A stretch of 64,000 nt of DNA, taken from Lineus longissimus. Its lineage: Eukaryota; Nemertea; Pilidiophora; Heteronemertea; Lineidae. This document shows positions 30,986 to 46,300 of this stretch, one piece after another; position 1 is the first letter of the stretch; each line of letters begins with the position of its first letter. Under the pieces are notes generated by a model that was given only the letters and a program-made list of their open reading frames with translations, ran no database searches and had not been told where the DNA came from. The translations under genes and the position numbers were made by a program. The DNA is taken from positions 23,404,646-23,468,645 of the forward strand of contig NC_088311.1 of assembly GCF_910592395.1 (NCBI RefSeq), read 5' to 3'.

Positions 30986-33900
30986 ACTATATGATAACAT
31001 TGTGTGATCCTGCCAAGGTCACTAAACAAGGCAACATATATTGTGTTAGAAGGTGGTATGCAGGCTGGAGCCTAGACACTGCACCCCTTTCTAAACCTAA
31101 CCGAAGCTTTCTAAGCCATCAAGCAAGGTTGCTCTTTTCAGAAGGTGTATGTTTTCTTTTAAACCCATGTGTTACTTTCAATGTTATTTATCTTCATCAG
31201 CTATATTGGCTCAGCCTTGCATTCTCCTATTTTTCTTCATAAATCTCAATACAATAGCTTCAATAGTTCACAAAAGTTTGCTAAAAGGATATAAAAGCTC
31301 ACCCCAAGGGTGAAATGCTGGGTGAATAGATCGCAAAACACAGAATGACAAATAAACAACTTCAATTCAATGTACGTGAGTAGACAACAAACAAATGACG
31401 TATCATGGAATTATCAACAACAGAAACCCAATCTGGGAGATTGATGAACTATGTTTTGCTGGAACAGAACAACCTTGCCAAGAGACTATCGTTAGAAATA
31501 CTCAAATATGTTAATGTATACGAACAATCAATTACACAGGGAAAATCTGAAAAACAATTTCTGTACCATATGAACAGCAGGTGTTTAAATTCCGGAAGTA
31601 TCTTAGAGGGCCTGTGCCACCAATATTAAGTTGAACATTATCAACAAACATCATGAGACACATGAACCCTGGCAAGTGACTACGTGAATCCTATGTAAAT
31701 GTGGCCTAAGAAGGACTGGAGATGATCACAAACCCACATCCACAAGACACCCTGGATAAATCACCTAATCAAAGGTTCCTCCAGTTAATTAACTCAATGA
31801 TGTCGCCAATCAATAATTGATGTCAGTTAACTAATCAACAATTCGAGGCTCTGCATGCCTTGGCTTGTGTGGCCATATGCTCGCTGTTGGAGTGAGGGCC
31901 GGCATTCACTAGGGTTTGCCACTGGTGAATCTTCTGGTACCTGTGCATTACATTTCTTCCCTTCAAGGAAGTATCTCATTGAACATCTAAAGTGCACTAT
32001 ATCAAGGGATACTTCATCATTGACATTATCATATTGAAATCAAGCACAAGTGATCGGAATCTTCCTTTAAATGAATGTTTTACATTACTGACCAATGACT
32101 GTACATAGATATTGTGGATCAACTTAATAACTTCCAGGCCAGAATATAAAACAACGGTAAATACACAGATGGTCTTTGTGTGTTTCGATAAGGAATTTTC
32201 CCATGAAATACAACAGAGCAAAACAATATCTTTTGCTCATAACATAATAAGACTGATATTGAAAAGCACATACTTCCTGCAATAATCCAATCATTTGTTC
32301 TTGAAAAACCCACCAGAAATGCAGCTGTAGCTCTTAGCTGTCCACATCTCCCCGCACTACACTTGTAAGTTTCTTTTCATGCCTTTACTCTGGCACCAAC
32401 TAGGGTGACTGACCAATGACTGAGCAGGCAAAGCAACTCTGTCTGGGCCAATGTGCTGTTCATCACAGGCTATTCCAAGATCGGCGTACTTCCACACGGC
32501 AAAATGTAGCCGACTTGTGGAAATAGCAAGCAAGGAAGTTCAGGGTCTGACCAGTGCACATGAACCCTTTTGCAAGTAAAACTTCAATTTCATATTCATT
32601 TTGATGTTTTCAATCATTTCAACTCACTTCAAAGTTTCGTTACGTTTCATCAGTTGCAGGATGAAAGATTGATCACGGGTTGAAAGAACAAGATGAAAGA
32701 TAGTTCTCAAGGTAAATCCAGAAAAAACCAGGAATGAAACGAACATCAATACACACATCAAAACATGTCTAATAAATTGCCTTCCACAAGACGGACTCAT
32801 AGAATACCAGTTTTCTAATCGCCCTCGCAATTAAAGGTAGATCAGGTAGATTGGTTACCATTTAGCATAAACCCTCCAAGATGTTAACTAGATGTGAGGT
32901 AACTCAGAAAAGCATCTATCAATACTCAATAAGTAGGTTACAGAACACCTTGTTTTACTTTGTCTGGCTGCAGACAGCATAATCTGCAAATCAACAGGCA
33001 TTGTTTAAGATTGATTGCAAGTCTTGCTAGAGTTATGCGGGTGCTAACGTTCACTGGGGTTAGCAGGCCGATAGTAAATTAGGTTCCACCAGTAAATAGG
33101 GTGAGAACTAGGCTAGGGTACTCAGGTTCGCTAATAAATGATTCATTAGGGAATTCCTCAAAGCTAGTATGAAACCATTGATGTTTTATTTAGGCCAGCA
33201 ATGCTTCCTAGCAAACAGGACTGGCTGGGTGATGGCGATGCCGTATTGCTTGCACACTTCGGCAAGGGGGGAAACCCTTGAGTCGCGTTTACTTGTGAAA
33301 ACAAAACCAACTCGACCGAACATTTCTTCGTGTTTTTCTCATAAATTTTGGCAGGATGAGGCGATGCCTATTCATTACTGAGCTTATAGTGAAAACACCT
33401 CATGTCGTCAGTTGATTTATTGATGTGACTGATATTCTCTACAGTCTATTCATTTTCTTCTCTCATGAATTCTTAACAACGCCTGAGCAGTACAACGAGA
33501 CCAAAGGGAAAGTCAGCCAAAAAGCACATTTGATGGAGGTGGAACTGATTAGCTACCATGTGCCTGATGGGAAAGAAAGTTAATTTTGTGTCAGTTCTGA
33601 AAATTAGAATCTAAAGGTTACAGTCCATTAGTGAAGACAATTTGCATCAATGGGAAAAATGGCAGAATGTGCAAAATGGGTTGAGAACTGAATGTCAGCT
33701 GCATTCGTACCAAAAACAACACCGACAGGTATGACTTGTATATTGTACAGTACATGTACAGCCACGACAGCGAGGATTAAATGTCATTGCCCTCTAGCTA
33801 GACAGTTGCACTTCCGACCACCCTACATTAAGGACAATGTCACGGAACAAGCTACTCGCCAAATAGTGATGAAGTTATCTCCGCCACTTTCATCGCCAGC

Positions 33901-36900
33901 CGAACGTGACCTAATCAACTTCTAGACCATCATGAGAATAAACTACTTGGACGTTCTCAGCCAGTGGGGCTGAAGTTGACTCGTATTGTTTACTGCTTCA
34001 ATCCATCAAACTTATTGGCTCGAAAGCAGAAATACATCAATGGAACCATGACTTCATTAATCTTTCCTTCAGCGGAGACTTGGGCTGTATTTTCACGCTC
34101 TTCACCATCTCGCGATTAATTAGATTTCACTGGAACCTCCCATGGGTCGGCAGCATCTCAGTGAGGGTGATGTATTAATAAGCATAAGCATTATAAACAA
34201 TGGAGTGTTTTCTCAGAAGATCCCCGATGAGTTACAATAACACATTACAGATAAAATCTTGATATTTGCAGAATTCCTGTCTATGTACTTTACATCAACA
34301 CCCAGGATTTCGATTCCTCTGCTTGCATGGGGGCGAAACTCCGCACCCAATAAGATAGATCAGATAACATGACGACATCTTCATAAGGTCTATAATGTCA
34401 CCCATACCACTCAGATTTCGCCCATGAATATTTAACCAAAACATGACAACCCCATCAGTATCATATCATCTACTGACACCACTGATTTGATCAATATCTA
34501 CAGGAGATTTTTGTTTCATGACACCAGTGATGCAATCAATCTCATAGGTAGAATATTGATGAAACCAAAATCAAAGCGCCCTGAAAAGAGCAACTGAAGA
34601 GCATCAAGATCATAGGTGCCTGTAGAAAGAGTCGGTAACATGCCATGAGCTGAGCTCACCATGTATGTCGGGCCGATCTGACCACAGCCCACTGCACCAT
34701 CCTCAGCATCATGAATTAACCATCACCACTTACAATGATATCAGGGTCTCCGCACTCAGCTCACCATCACCAGCTAGGCAGCTCAAACCACTGCCCATAA
34801 CATCATCCCTGACATCATAAACTCACAATCACCACCTCCCACATTGATTACGGCCACCCACATAAGTGTCTTTAGGAGACACCTGGGGTTCTGCAAATAG
34901 CTAATCCTATGGTCAGACCCATCTCCAGCTAATCAATTGATATTCCAACTGAGACAGGGGCACCGTCAAGCATGAAACAGGAAGTTACCGCATGGTCCCT
35001 GGGCCGATATCATTCCGATATGGACATACCTGGCTGTCAACCTGGCACAGTGGACAAGATGGATGTTCGAGATTAACAGCAGTTCTGGTCACACCTGAGC
35101 CCAACAGTAAAGCGCTTCGCAAACGAAGGATTTCTGTGGGTCACGTTATTACTGGCACCAGCAGTATCACTGCTGCTGAAGTTGCAGCACAGACGTTACA
35201 GGTTGCAGTGATAGAACGTGCTTGATTGCAGGGCACTTCAGGTTCCCCGGGCCTCCACACACCTGTGACTGAGAAGTCACGCATCTAAAAGGATGTCTCT
35301 ACGTTGCTTTAACATCACCTCACTCAAAACAACATTCGATCATATTTTGGGAAGTAGTGCCAACTGAACTATATCTCTTCTCCAAGTGACACTTCCACTT
35401 GGTATACAAACAAGATGTTCTCACTCAACATTTTCTACCTCTCCTTCAAGTCAGAAAGGTTGCAACAACGTGAAAAAGGGCATTGGCTGATGCTGACCCT
35501 AACAAAGCTACTCTGTCATCCAACACATGCCAATTATCAGAACAAACGCAATCAGATCTATATCACAGTCCTGTGCTGGATACGAGGGTTACCAAGGTGA
35601 TGCATGGCAACACGTAGGCAACCACGAGAACTACTCAAGTCCTCATGGAACACTTGATGGATTTCCAATCTTCGTGATTTTCATTCCGTTTAGAGCACAC
35701 CTCAGTGCCAAAACACAGGTGACCTTTGACCAAAACCATTTCCTACCTCAGACCTTTTTATCCTGTTTGAATATGCTCAATCTCTTACCTGTAAAATATG
35801 AAGCAAAGGAAACATGAAATAAAGTATAAACAATTGCGTTACCGGACACACTTAGTTTGGAGGTCTTTCAACATCTTCACAAGAGGACAGAAAGAACCCA
35901 TCCCCAAAAGAGTACTGATAGAAATGTCGATATCAACATCCTACAGGAAAACAATGAACAAAACGAAATTTCTAAAGAAATGACTCAACAAATATGGAAT
36001 GGACTGATTCCAAAATTGAAGATCACCTGAACATTCACACACATAATCAGATATGGATTTGGTACCCACTTACACCCAATTGATTATATTCCCCTGAGCA
36101 CATCCAAAGGTCAGACACATGCTGTCAACTGAAACCTTACGAGGGATTGGGTCTTCAGTGTCATGGTTTATAAAGGGGAGGGTGTTTTCAGGAATGCAAC
36201 AAAATACCCACCAGATACAACTGGGGTGCCCAGGCTATGCAAAAGGTTTGCTGAAGCTCAGCTGGCTGTGTACAATAGTCAGCATCAAGTTTCTGCCAGG
36301 AGCTCAAGCGCATACAAATCGTGTGTTGAACTGCTACTACCTGCGATTATAATGTTATGATATTCGTAGAATGTCACAAGCAGAAGAATGCGAGTCTATT
36401 CCGCATACCTCCTCATGGAGATGATGAGGGAAGAACACTTGTCTCAGTTTTCTGTCTCACCAATTTTCCAATATCACCATGTTCAGTTCTCTGCATGACC
36501 GATTGAAGAATCCTTTGTAGAAATGATCAAAGCTTTCATCTATAAAGTGCAGTGTTTTTGTGGATGCATTTATGTAGTAATTGCTCACTCTGTATCCTGC
36601 AACACAGGGCATCTAAAAACTTTGTGTGTGGAAGCTTGGCATCTCAGCAACACCACTTTCTGACGATAGGCTCTCACACTACAAGTTAAGGTGGAAATGT
36701 TGGACCTGGCGCGAATGGTGAAAGCTTGGGTTCCTGAAGCAGAGATTCTCTTGGGTTTTGAACCCAGGAAAGGGTTCCTTCAAGACGAAAATAGAAAGGC
36801 ACAGTATCCTGCCCCTCCAAATGTGCTTGCTTCGTGCCTTTTTGTGAACACCTTATGCATTTTCTATCGCAGAAGGGTGCCGTTTTCAATGCTCATTCCC

Positions 36901-38087
36901 AAATTCCCTGCCCTTCTAAATTTCTGGAAGAAACTCACCACCACCTCCGTCCAATCACAAGCCAGACGTTCTTCCATTGTACCACAGCACTTCCAAATCA
37001 ATCACTTACGATCACAAGTTGATGCAGTATCGATTCACCGCACACAATTACTGCCCATTGATGTTGGAGACGTTGACTTTGATGGAGTGGTCGTATGACA
37101 GGTATTGATTCTTAACCAAAGGGTGTCAAGGTCACATGATTTCTGTAACAATCGTAGAAGCTCTCAAACTCACAATGATCATCAACAAAAGTTGCAAGAG
37201 GCAGAATAACCTGAACTAAATGAATCTTCTCTAAGTTCATGTCAGTAGTTTTAGTTGCTTTAGACTCTAATACATCCATTCAAGGCAACATTTTAATGTG
37301 CTCCCCTTGTTTCAGTCTGCCGACATTGCATATACCAGCTCCCATCGAGTCAGATGACAGCCTTGACAACCATCATTGCCACAAGCAACAGCGTCTTCAA
37401 GACTCATGAAATCGATTTTCTCTTACTTTTAAATCTATTGGAGTTTTTGCACAAGAGGAATGGGGAATATGATAAGTCTGGGTCTCAAGAGATTTGCAAC
37501 ATTTCTGAGGGTTTCTGACAGCATTACTGGTACTGGAATGCCAAACTTAAAAGAGTGAGATGAGAACCTTCACGATACAATAACTCTCAAAGGTCTAACC
37601 AGCAGCTTGGATACCAATTCTACACCATCAAATGAACCAACCGTCCCAAAAACATCAAAACCCTACCAAAGGCTATTATGACAATAAATCGAATCCACAC
37701 AACAGAACATTTTGTCATACCAGGACTAATTGAGCAGCCGGCTATCAAGCGTTTATTTGATCTCATCCAAATGAAAGGTTTGTTGTTCCAGAAGATAACG
37801 ATGGTCATTAGGAGAGATTAGTCTCATATGGCTAATATTCGGTAGAAAGCCGATAATCAGATCACTTTTCAATATATCCTTGCATATATATCATATTTGG
37901 CTATTTGGGGAATCGATTGGGTGACTCACATGAAAGAGACCAGGTTCAGAACAAATAGAGTTTACAGGGACACTAGGGAACTAGAGTTTACAGGGACACT
38001 GGGGAATATCAACGAGTCAGACATTGATTAAGGTTCCCTGTCAAAAATGGCTGGGTGCCAAATGCATTTACTGGCCTAATGTACCAA

Positions 38088-38148
38088 AACCTACAACCTC
38101 CTGATTATGAACCTTGCACTCTAACCACTATTCCACTGATCTCCCTTA
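38088..38148 (-). repeat. tRNA-derived SINE-like repeat, family 2, fragment
   Basis: On the minus strand it reads agtggaatagtggttagagt followed by ttcataatcaggaggttgt, matching the heads at 55944 and 9975. Confidence 0.7.
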
Positions 38149-39741
38149 AAGAGGCCTGCCAAATGTTGGTCCTCCTGTCCAATGATACTATGAATGTACC
38201 CATCGTGGGAACCTGAGCCAGGAAATACAGATACTGTCATGGATGTGGAGGTAACCTCGAAGAAGATGTACTCAGTTGGTAGCCATAGCAACACAATATC
38301 CTCTTTTATGGCTTTATCGGTGATGAGACTAGGAAACGATGATTGCAACATATTTTAAATGTATCACAGCAACCAGGACAGTCAGTGGTCACAATTCTGA
38401 CTCTCCCTCTTCTGCCTCATCTGGTCCTTCTCTATGTTTTCAATCTTAAATGGACAGACAGTTCGGGTGACCAATGTTAATGTTATAGGGTAATCTGCCA
38501 ATTCCAAACTTGCCCGTGGTACAGATGATGTCCAGCTTGCCATTGTTGACTCAAACCAACAACATCCCTGTTTCAAATCCATCTCTGTCACTTCACCACT
38601 AAAATAGCAGCAACAACTTTCAGCTGATATATTCCCATCCAAATGATCTTGCCTGACGACAAATGGGAGATAAGTCAACATGTGATCGTCAATAAATGTC
38701 TCATGCAAATATTTGACATGCCCAGCTTAGCTTTTGGATTGAGGTTCTTAATAGTTAGTTGCTTAGCAATCAGTGGCACTTTCCTTAACAAAGCGTGCTT
38801 GATGTAACCTCAATGGAAATCAGTTGCATGTAAGCAACGTTCATGATGCAAGAAGTTGAAGAACTCAACAAGTAAATTGCTTCGGGACACAGTGAGATGA
38901 TAGTGAAAAGAAAGACAATCCAAAGTGATGATGTCATGAAAGCATGTATGGCCCCTTTCCCTCCAGTCTGGGAAGCGGCCAGATGTTTCCCTAAAAGGAA
39001 TATTTATGAGTTTGATCCAATCAGGACCCACAGCCATTATCATAAAACCTTCCAACAAAGAACCACTTGCCAAGGTCAATGCAAACCTCGGGTTTCTTCT
39101 AAAAGCATCGATTTGCTCGCTGAGATCAATTGAGCAAACACCCACAATCACGACAATACAGAACAAGGGATGCAGAACAAATCAAGAAATGGAACTAGTT
39201 GTGTCAACAACTGACCCCAGGGCAGCGCGTCGGGGCCATCAATGGTATTGGAGCTCTGCCGATGGTACTGGTATCAGTTGGAATCTGAAGTGAAAGCGTT
39301 GAGGTTGTTGGTCTGATTCACCCTACATATTGTCCTTATGGCAATTGGTTGTTGTCGTGTGAACTTTCTGACACCCAAGGGACAGTCATCGCAGGATTGT
39401 ATATTTTCTGCAATTTTCGCCAAATTTACAGTCATTAACTGCATGGCCTTATCCCTTGTATAGCAGAGTTGACATGGTTAATGGCAATAGCACACTGGTT
39501 TATTGATTCTGATGGAAATAAATCTTCCACGGCTCCAGTACAAGCAAATGCAATAAAGTGTGAGAGGTCGCACAAAGAAAATCAACAATTCAAGAAAAAA
39601 AAATTAAAGTGTATAATGCTATACTCAAAACACCCAATCTTCCAAATAAAGATGAAAACCTAGCTTCATAAGAACCAGCTAGGTGTCATCGACACAGGGT
39701 GCCTGGAATCAGATTCGTGCAATAAATTCATAGAGGTATAT

Positions 39742-39896
39742 TGACGTCATAAGACAACGATGTAAAAGTGATGACATCATCGAAAATAAGATTGAGCCAG
39801 CTGTTCCTTATCACAAAATATTGGCTTCTGGGGTCCCACGGTTGGATAGTACCGTAATCAATAAACGGGTAGAGGCGTTGACGTCATTATGACGTA
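39742..39896. promoter_or_regulatory. cluster of CRE/ATF-type sites
   Basis: TGACGTCA occurs at 39742-39749 and 39879-39886, with the variant tgatgacatcat at about 39769 and the half-site tgacgta at 39890-39896, all within 155 bp. Clustered full CREs are unlikely by chance in AT-rich DNA. No adjacent gene start was identified. Confidence 0.35.
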
Positions 39897-41930
39897 CTGT
39901 TAGATTGTATGGAGGTAGGAGAGAGTGTCTGTTCTTCAGCTATATTCGAAAGGGAATGAGATCTTGGAATACAGGAATATATGTTGGCTTGATGACGATC
40001 CACCACATACATCTACATGTATTTCAGAACATTTTAGCCCTATTTCCACACAAAATGACATCATTGCTACTTTTAAGCCGCTCTGCATGAACCCCGATCT
40101 GCATGACAGATTATAATTTAGTACTCTCAAATCCTGCTCTTCTCAAAATTGGGGCTGGGATGTCTTTTCAACTACTATTCTGTAGGACGTCTGCTTAAAA
40201 ATATATCATTGACAAACAACTTGAAACCTCCCACTCTTAAGAACCCAAGGGAATAATGCTCTATTTACGTCTTCTTGTCATGCGCTAATCCCTATTGATG
40301 CTGTGCCGTGACTCGTAACAGAACTGTGCGGGCGGATGTACTTGGTGTCTCGTTTCCAAAACACCATCGAAAACAGATTACTAAGACTGCCTCGCCCTCT
40401 CTTAGTAATTTATGGCTTAGTGATGTCAAAATAGGCAACGAATTCAAACTCATCCCTTCAATGACATTTGGAAAAGCCTTTTGGCAACATGCCTCACCCA
40501 CAGGAATATGCATTATCTCCCCCGTGACATTTTGTGTCATAAAATATTGGCGATGGGGCTAGAGGCAGCCCAGCCATTGTAGATTTAAAACTTAACTGCA
40601 TCCTGCCCTTACATCATGCCCTACGTGCCTAAAGTGATGTCAACATTGGCAATAAGCTCAACTCATCCCTATCCTGATGACCTATGACAGGGGCTATATC
40701 ACCGCTACAGCACTTTTTTAGACTTCAGAAGACTCTAGCGAACACTGTCTGCTTCAGAAACATCTACTTACGCTACACAAGACTGCAAACTGCTTTTTGT
40801 GTTCCATATCACAATTCTCGGTTCATATTGCTTCCAAAATCCAATGGAAGATACAATGAAGTGTGAGGAAAAAGCTTCTATGGGCAAGCATAAAATGGAA
40901 AGGCTTAGGAGAAAACTCTGAAAAGTGGCAAACAATCCTTCCTTCTGATGTAGACAAATGCTGAACCATTCCTTTGTCAGCTATTTCTTCCTTCTCCCCA
41001 ATCAACATCCCTAAATCTTTTTTGAGAAGAATGTTGTGTTTTGTCTAGAGGTTTGCAACAGTCCTGAGAGTATAATCAACTTGATTAATGCACTAATTTC
41101 ATCATGTCCAATTTGAATACAATCTAGTCTTGACCAGACATCTGTATCCCAGATGGCTCATTTGTATTTTGGACAAGTAGATGAGGCTGCGATAACTGGA
41201 TAGCTTTTTTCTTTCTTAGTTTCAAAAGTTGCTGGACCAACTCTTCTAAACAAGGCAGAACAAACACGCATGACGCTTTAATACAGCGTATAAAGCGTGA
41301 CATCACATATCAACCATACCTCTGAATTACTAATCAATGTGATAAAAACCTACACACCAGGGAAACGCCATGAAAACATTGATACTCAATGATGTTCAAA
41401 TACCATTATGAGTACTGAATCAAACTGGACTACCGACCGTGCCAGATCGCCTACTGCTGTTCAAATCGACATTATGTCCCGTGCATGTTGAGCATCAAAT
41501 ACTTCCGCCCTTCCATTCAGGCATATAAATTATTACTACTATACAAGCCTCACCAATCAAAATGCATGAATGTTAGTATAATGATATCATGAATCATTGC
41601 TAACTGCTGCATCAATATGTCCAGTAAAAACTACTACCCATGCCAAGCATTCAATGCTGCCAATTTAACATCAACAGAATCCAATAAATATTTAGTTGTC
41701 ATAGAAATCTTAACACATCAATGTTGGTTTATGATGCTCTAATATTTCTACCGTAACATTTCCAGTACGGACAAATGTAAAGGTAACAAGGTTTCAATGT
41801 ACTGTACCGAGCTATTTCACACTTCCCATTCAAACCACATCGTCGGTTCAGTGAGGTGTAGGGATTCAATATTATCATGTATCAATTTAAACCAAGCCAG
41901 TTCTCTATTACACTAAGTAAGGAATGAGTA

Positions 41931-42016
41931 CTCGTACAGCTGGACATAGAGTCAACATATTTTCCGAGTAAACTCGTACAGCTGGACATAGAGTCAACAT
42001 ATTTTCCGAGTAAACT
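41931..42016. repeat. 42-bp direct duplication
   Basis: Two exact copies of ctcgtacagctggacatag and the following bases. Confidence 0.95.
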
Positions 42017-43219
42017 CGGTGTTAGCAGCCAACTCCACCTGAACATAAACTGTACAAACCCACTGTTCAAGTTGTATAAATGGAAGCTATTTGCTAAGCC
42101 ATTTAAATGATTATTTTGATCTTAGAGCCATCAAATGGAGGATGAGTCAAAAGGTCACTGATATCAAGAGTTGAAGAGCTACCAAAGCTTGACAAATTGC
42201 TCTTGATAAAGCAACACAAAGTCCAATTGAATTTTGATTACACAAAGTCTAATTAAGGGTATTTCAAAGCAATATGAAGAGCCATTATAGGGCCTTCCAT
42301 TAACACTGCAACTAGTTAAAAACACTGAAATCAATACCTGATCGGACACACCCTAACATCCATGATTAATCTAACCACAGAGTGTATGAGGAGGCGTTGA
42401 AGGACCCTGGTATCCAGGATGACGTCCTTGCCAATACTCGTAATATTTTTCATACTCTTAAAGGCACAATGTTTCCAGATTTCTATAGAGATTTCTTCAG
42501 CCCAACAAAACATTGTAACATCATTCAATGCTCATTCACTTTTGTACAGTCCTGCCCATAAGTAAAAGAAACTATCTTAGTTTCAGATTTCCCATCAAAT
42601 TAATTACTGGATACAGTATTGATCACAAGTAAAGAAACCGATATTCTCAAAATAACAACTAAAGGACAATTTTCTCAATCTCCTTTTCCTTTCACACGAT
42701 CACTTATTTCTCAGCAATTCCTTCAGGCTATTCAAGGGCAATCATTTATGCTGCAATTTTTATCTCGTTCAGTACCATCAATATGAAAGCTGGCGCCCCA
42801 AGCAGATGATTGCAAAGCAATTCAGAAGAACGCTCTAGAATTGTCAGGCAATTTTTGGAATTACTTCCATTTGTAAGACCAATCATTTGCAATTTTGAAG
42901 AAGGGGAAGCCTTGAAGAGAAATACAAATATGTCCATGACTTTTACAAAGGAAGATGTAAAAGATGGTGGGTATGAACGAATGCCGATAGGGACTCTTAC
43001 CACTTTCATCCAAAATGTTCAGGGAAAGACAACAGAGCTCAAAGTGCGGAGAAACGTGTTTTCACATCATGTGGAAAACTGTGTTGCAAGACAGAACTAC
43101 GGGAGCATGAGCCAGCCTCAGAGCTCTCCAAAGATCCATTACCATAGGTACTACCATCTCGAGAGATGATTAAATACCAATTACTATGCTCATCGCCAGA
43201 TAATCAGGCATTCCTCGAG

Positions 43220-43355
43220 ATAATGATGCAGTAATGTATACATCTGGACCATTGGTTAGTCATGTGATCGTCAACAAGACAGACTTGGTAATAATGCAGT
43301 AATGTGGACATCTCGACCTATGGTAAGTCATGCAGTCACCAACGGAACCGACTCG
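43220..43355. repeat. roughly 68-bp imperfect direct duplication
   Basis: Both copies contain atgcagtaatgt, acatct and agtcatg in the same order. Confidence 0.7.
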
Positions 43356-46300
43356 GGAGAATCCATGCCATGCATACGAATCCCCATGTGATGAACTGAC
43401 CACTTGGGTGAAACCGGCATAGCATATTATTTACAGATTCCAACACCTGTTGCCAAATGTGGGATATATTGTCCAAAAAACCTTACACTGTCAAAACATG
43501 TCAAGATAACCAACCATCAATGTTTAAAACCAGGCAAAATTGTATGCTGAAGAAATTCCACTGGCGAAAAGGTTAAGGACTTGAGAGAAAATCCTCACAA
43601 AATCAAAAAATAACATTCGACCAGCCACTCCAGCCAATAAGTGTTAAATTGAAGGGCTTCCCAAAACAAACCAAATCCTAATTTTTCTTCAATGACATAT
43701 GCAGCGCTCTAAGTTATTTGTGTCACAACTGACATCCTGGTGCTCAGCCGTCTAGACATCTAATCATGCTGTCTAATCTTACCAGATAAAAATGGCCGAC
43801 AACCATATAAATGTGTCATACATATGATTTCCGCACATACATATGTATCATCTTTGGGAATCTTTAGGCCCACGCAGGATCCCTGCCTGACTGGTAACCA
43901 TTCCCTAACGAGAAAAACATGTTAAACCTAAACTTTCAGTTAGTAATTGGCTGATTTTTCAATGTCATTACATTTGCCTAATCTACTATGCATTTCCTGA
44001 CACAAGGACCCTGAAGACAACCCGTTTCCATTAACAGGACCTGCGAAATGAGAACACCATAAAAGTAACACCCTGCCAAACGATTTTCGTATGGTGATTA
44101 GAGTACCAGGGAAGAGGGAATGGCATTCAGATTGCTCAAGGCGGCAAGGGAATTTGCAAGCTCAATCGGAAATGATTGTCTTCCACCTTAAGGTTTTCAG
44201 TCGGGTTCACTCTCAAAATTGGACATGTAAATGTGATTCAGGTGACACGTGCTCGGAAACCAGACCAAGCTATTTCCACCTTGGATTGTGCAAACATCAT
44301 CAGCAAATGCATCAGGGAGTGTAAGAAAGAGACCCGGAACAAGCCGTGACATGTTTAGCAGAGGAACAAGCCACACTTCCTTAAGCGTACATGGTAGTCT
44401 TGACAGCAGAGTATTGACAATCGGTCACTTTCACATCAATTATTCAACTTCAAGCTTTTTAGAATTCACAGTCCTACTCCATGTATTGTCAATATCAGGA
44501 TTGACTGGTTTCTGTGGAAACAATAGGCACCTTTAATACCCATTTATGTTGACCTTTCCAAGTGTATGACCAAATTTCACCAATAGGACGTGATCTTTTG
44601 AATGCTAAGCAGTTGTCCCAATGTCTGTTAATCGAAACTTCGATACATGTGGAAATGTCGGGAGTCCCAAACTTGGCTCCATTGGACAGGATAGAATTGG
44701 AAATCTCGTAGAATTTGGAGGGAAGTCTGATCTTGGTATCTCAAGAGGGTCAGTCTGGTGTATTCACTCTCCGCGATGCAGATGGCGTTAAACCCCATTA
44801 CCTAATCTTCAAACTCTCATGATGAAAGAAAGATGCTTTTCAAAACGGATTAGAACTGGCCACAACCACAACAAGAAGTTCAACACTTCAACCTGACTAG
44901 ACCATCACACTTACCCTAAACTTAAGGGCATAATCCCTAAGGTACATCCCATGTATATGACTCAAACATATGAGTAATGAGGAGACTCAAGAGACCCGCC
45001 TGAAATCGGCATATTCAACCGACAAATATTTATTCAGTGATCGATCAGGTTTCATCAATATCTCACCCGAGACTAGCACGACTAGCGGTATTTTTCATCC
45101 ATTTATCAATAAATCCCACACAGAGGTGTCAGTTTCAGATGGTGGGAACTCCAGTCATACTACATGTACTAGCTTCCCCCTTTCCCTGGTGACAGTTAAA
45201 ACGAACTGTGGTCATCTTAGTTATTGCTGTGGATGACCATGCAGAGATGGGTACAGAAATGACCAAAAATTGACCTGACTGAAACTGAAGGTGATTTTGA
45301 TATTGCTGTCTCTTCCCTTCCTGATGACTGACCATTGGCATAACCTGGCATCACGCAGTCATAGAAATGGTCATAGAAATATAAGACCTTACAACAGATT
45401 TTTAATAGAACAAATGCATTGCAGTCCAACTGCAGAAGCTTCCGAAATCACTTGACATACATCCTGCAATGTGTATGTAAGTCATCTTTCCTTGAACCTA
45501 CCTGCCTGTACAGAAAGAAAATCTCTAACTGCTGCAATCTCTTACCTAAAACGATAAAAAATCACATATCGTCTGATACTTAGATGATGATTGTTTTAAT
45601 CTGAGGCGGAACTTCTAGTAGTAGTAACTGATCAGAAGGTTTGGCTCTGGTACCTTCTCGGAACCGTGTGGTAGATTTAATGAGAACCCATACCATTCTA
45701 TGACACATTGATACAATTCTTCAGAAAAGAAAGCCAACTCATTACTCATAGTTTAACCTTCAGAAAAAGAAACTAGACCTTGTAAGAGTTCATTCCTACC
45801 GAGAAAGCAATACCTGTAAGTAAGGAAACTGTTCACAGAAGATCACTCAATTTATAAATTCTGGAGGCTGCAAGATATCATCATCAACAGTCCCTGATTG
45901 TCTTGTATAGCTTCGAAACAATAGATATTGCCTTCCTTTTAAACCACCAACCCTCGTAAAATACCTGGCAAGAACCCTGGGTTAAGAGACCACGAAACAC
46001 CTCTTCTTCTACAGAAATATGCATCCTATAAGAGTTTTCATGAAATAGGGGAATGAAACCTGATTAGGTTCAAATAAAGCATGGCATGGTCGGTATGACA
46101 CCACTACCAGCATGCTGCACAGATTTCGTTACTGGAATGGAGAGAATGCTCAGTCATGAAAAATATAGGCCCAGCTCCCAGCATCCTAGAAAGAGAAAAG
46201 ATCAGCTCCTTCAGTCTGCAACAAGCAAGTCAGTCAAGGTAAGCTCTGACTACAGCGCAGAGCTTCCGAACATCTCTTAAAATTGGCTAAAAACTTCCAA

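Noticed and set aside
36691-37098. 135-codon plus-strand frame
   Set aside because: No domain, and it is surrounded by sequence without splice or promoter signals.
42810-43169. 119-codon plus-strand frame
   Set aside because: No domain similarity that I recognise, no splice context and AT-rich random composition. Of the intergenic frames it is the one I would look at again first.
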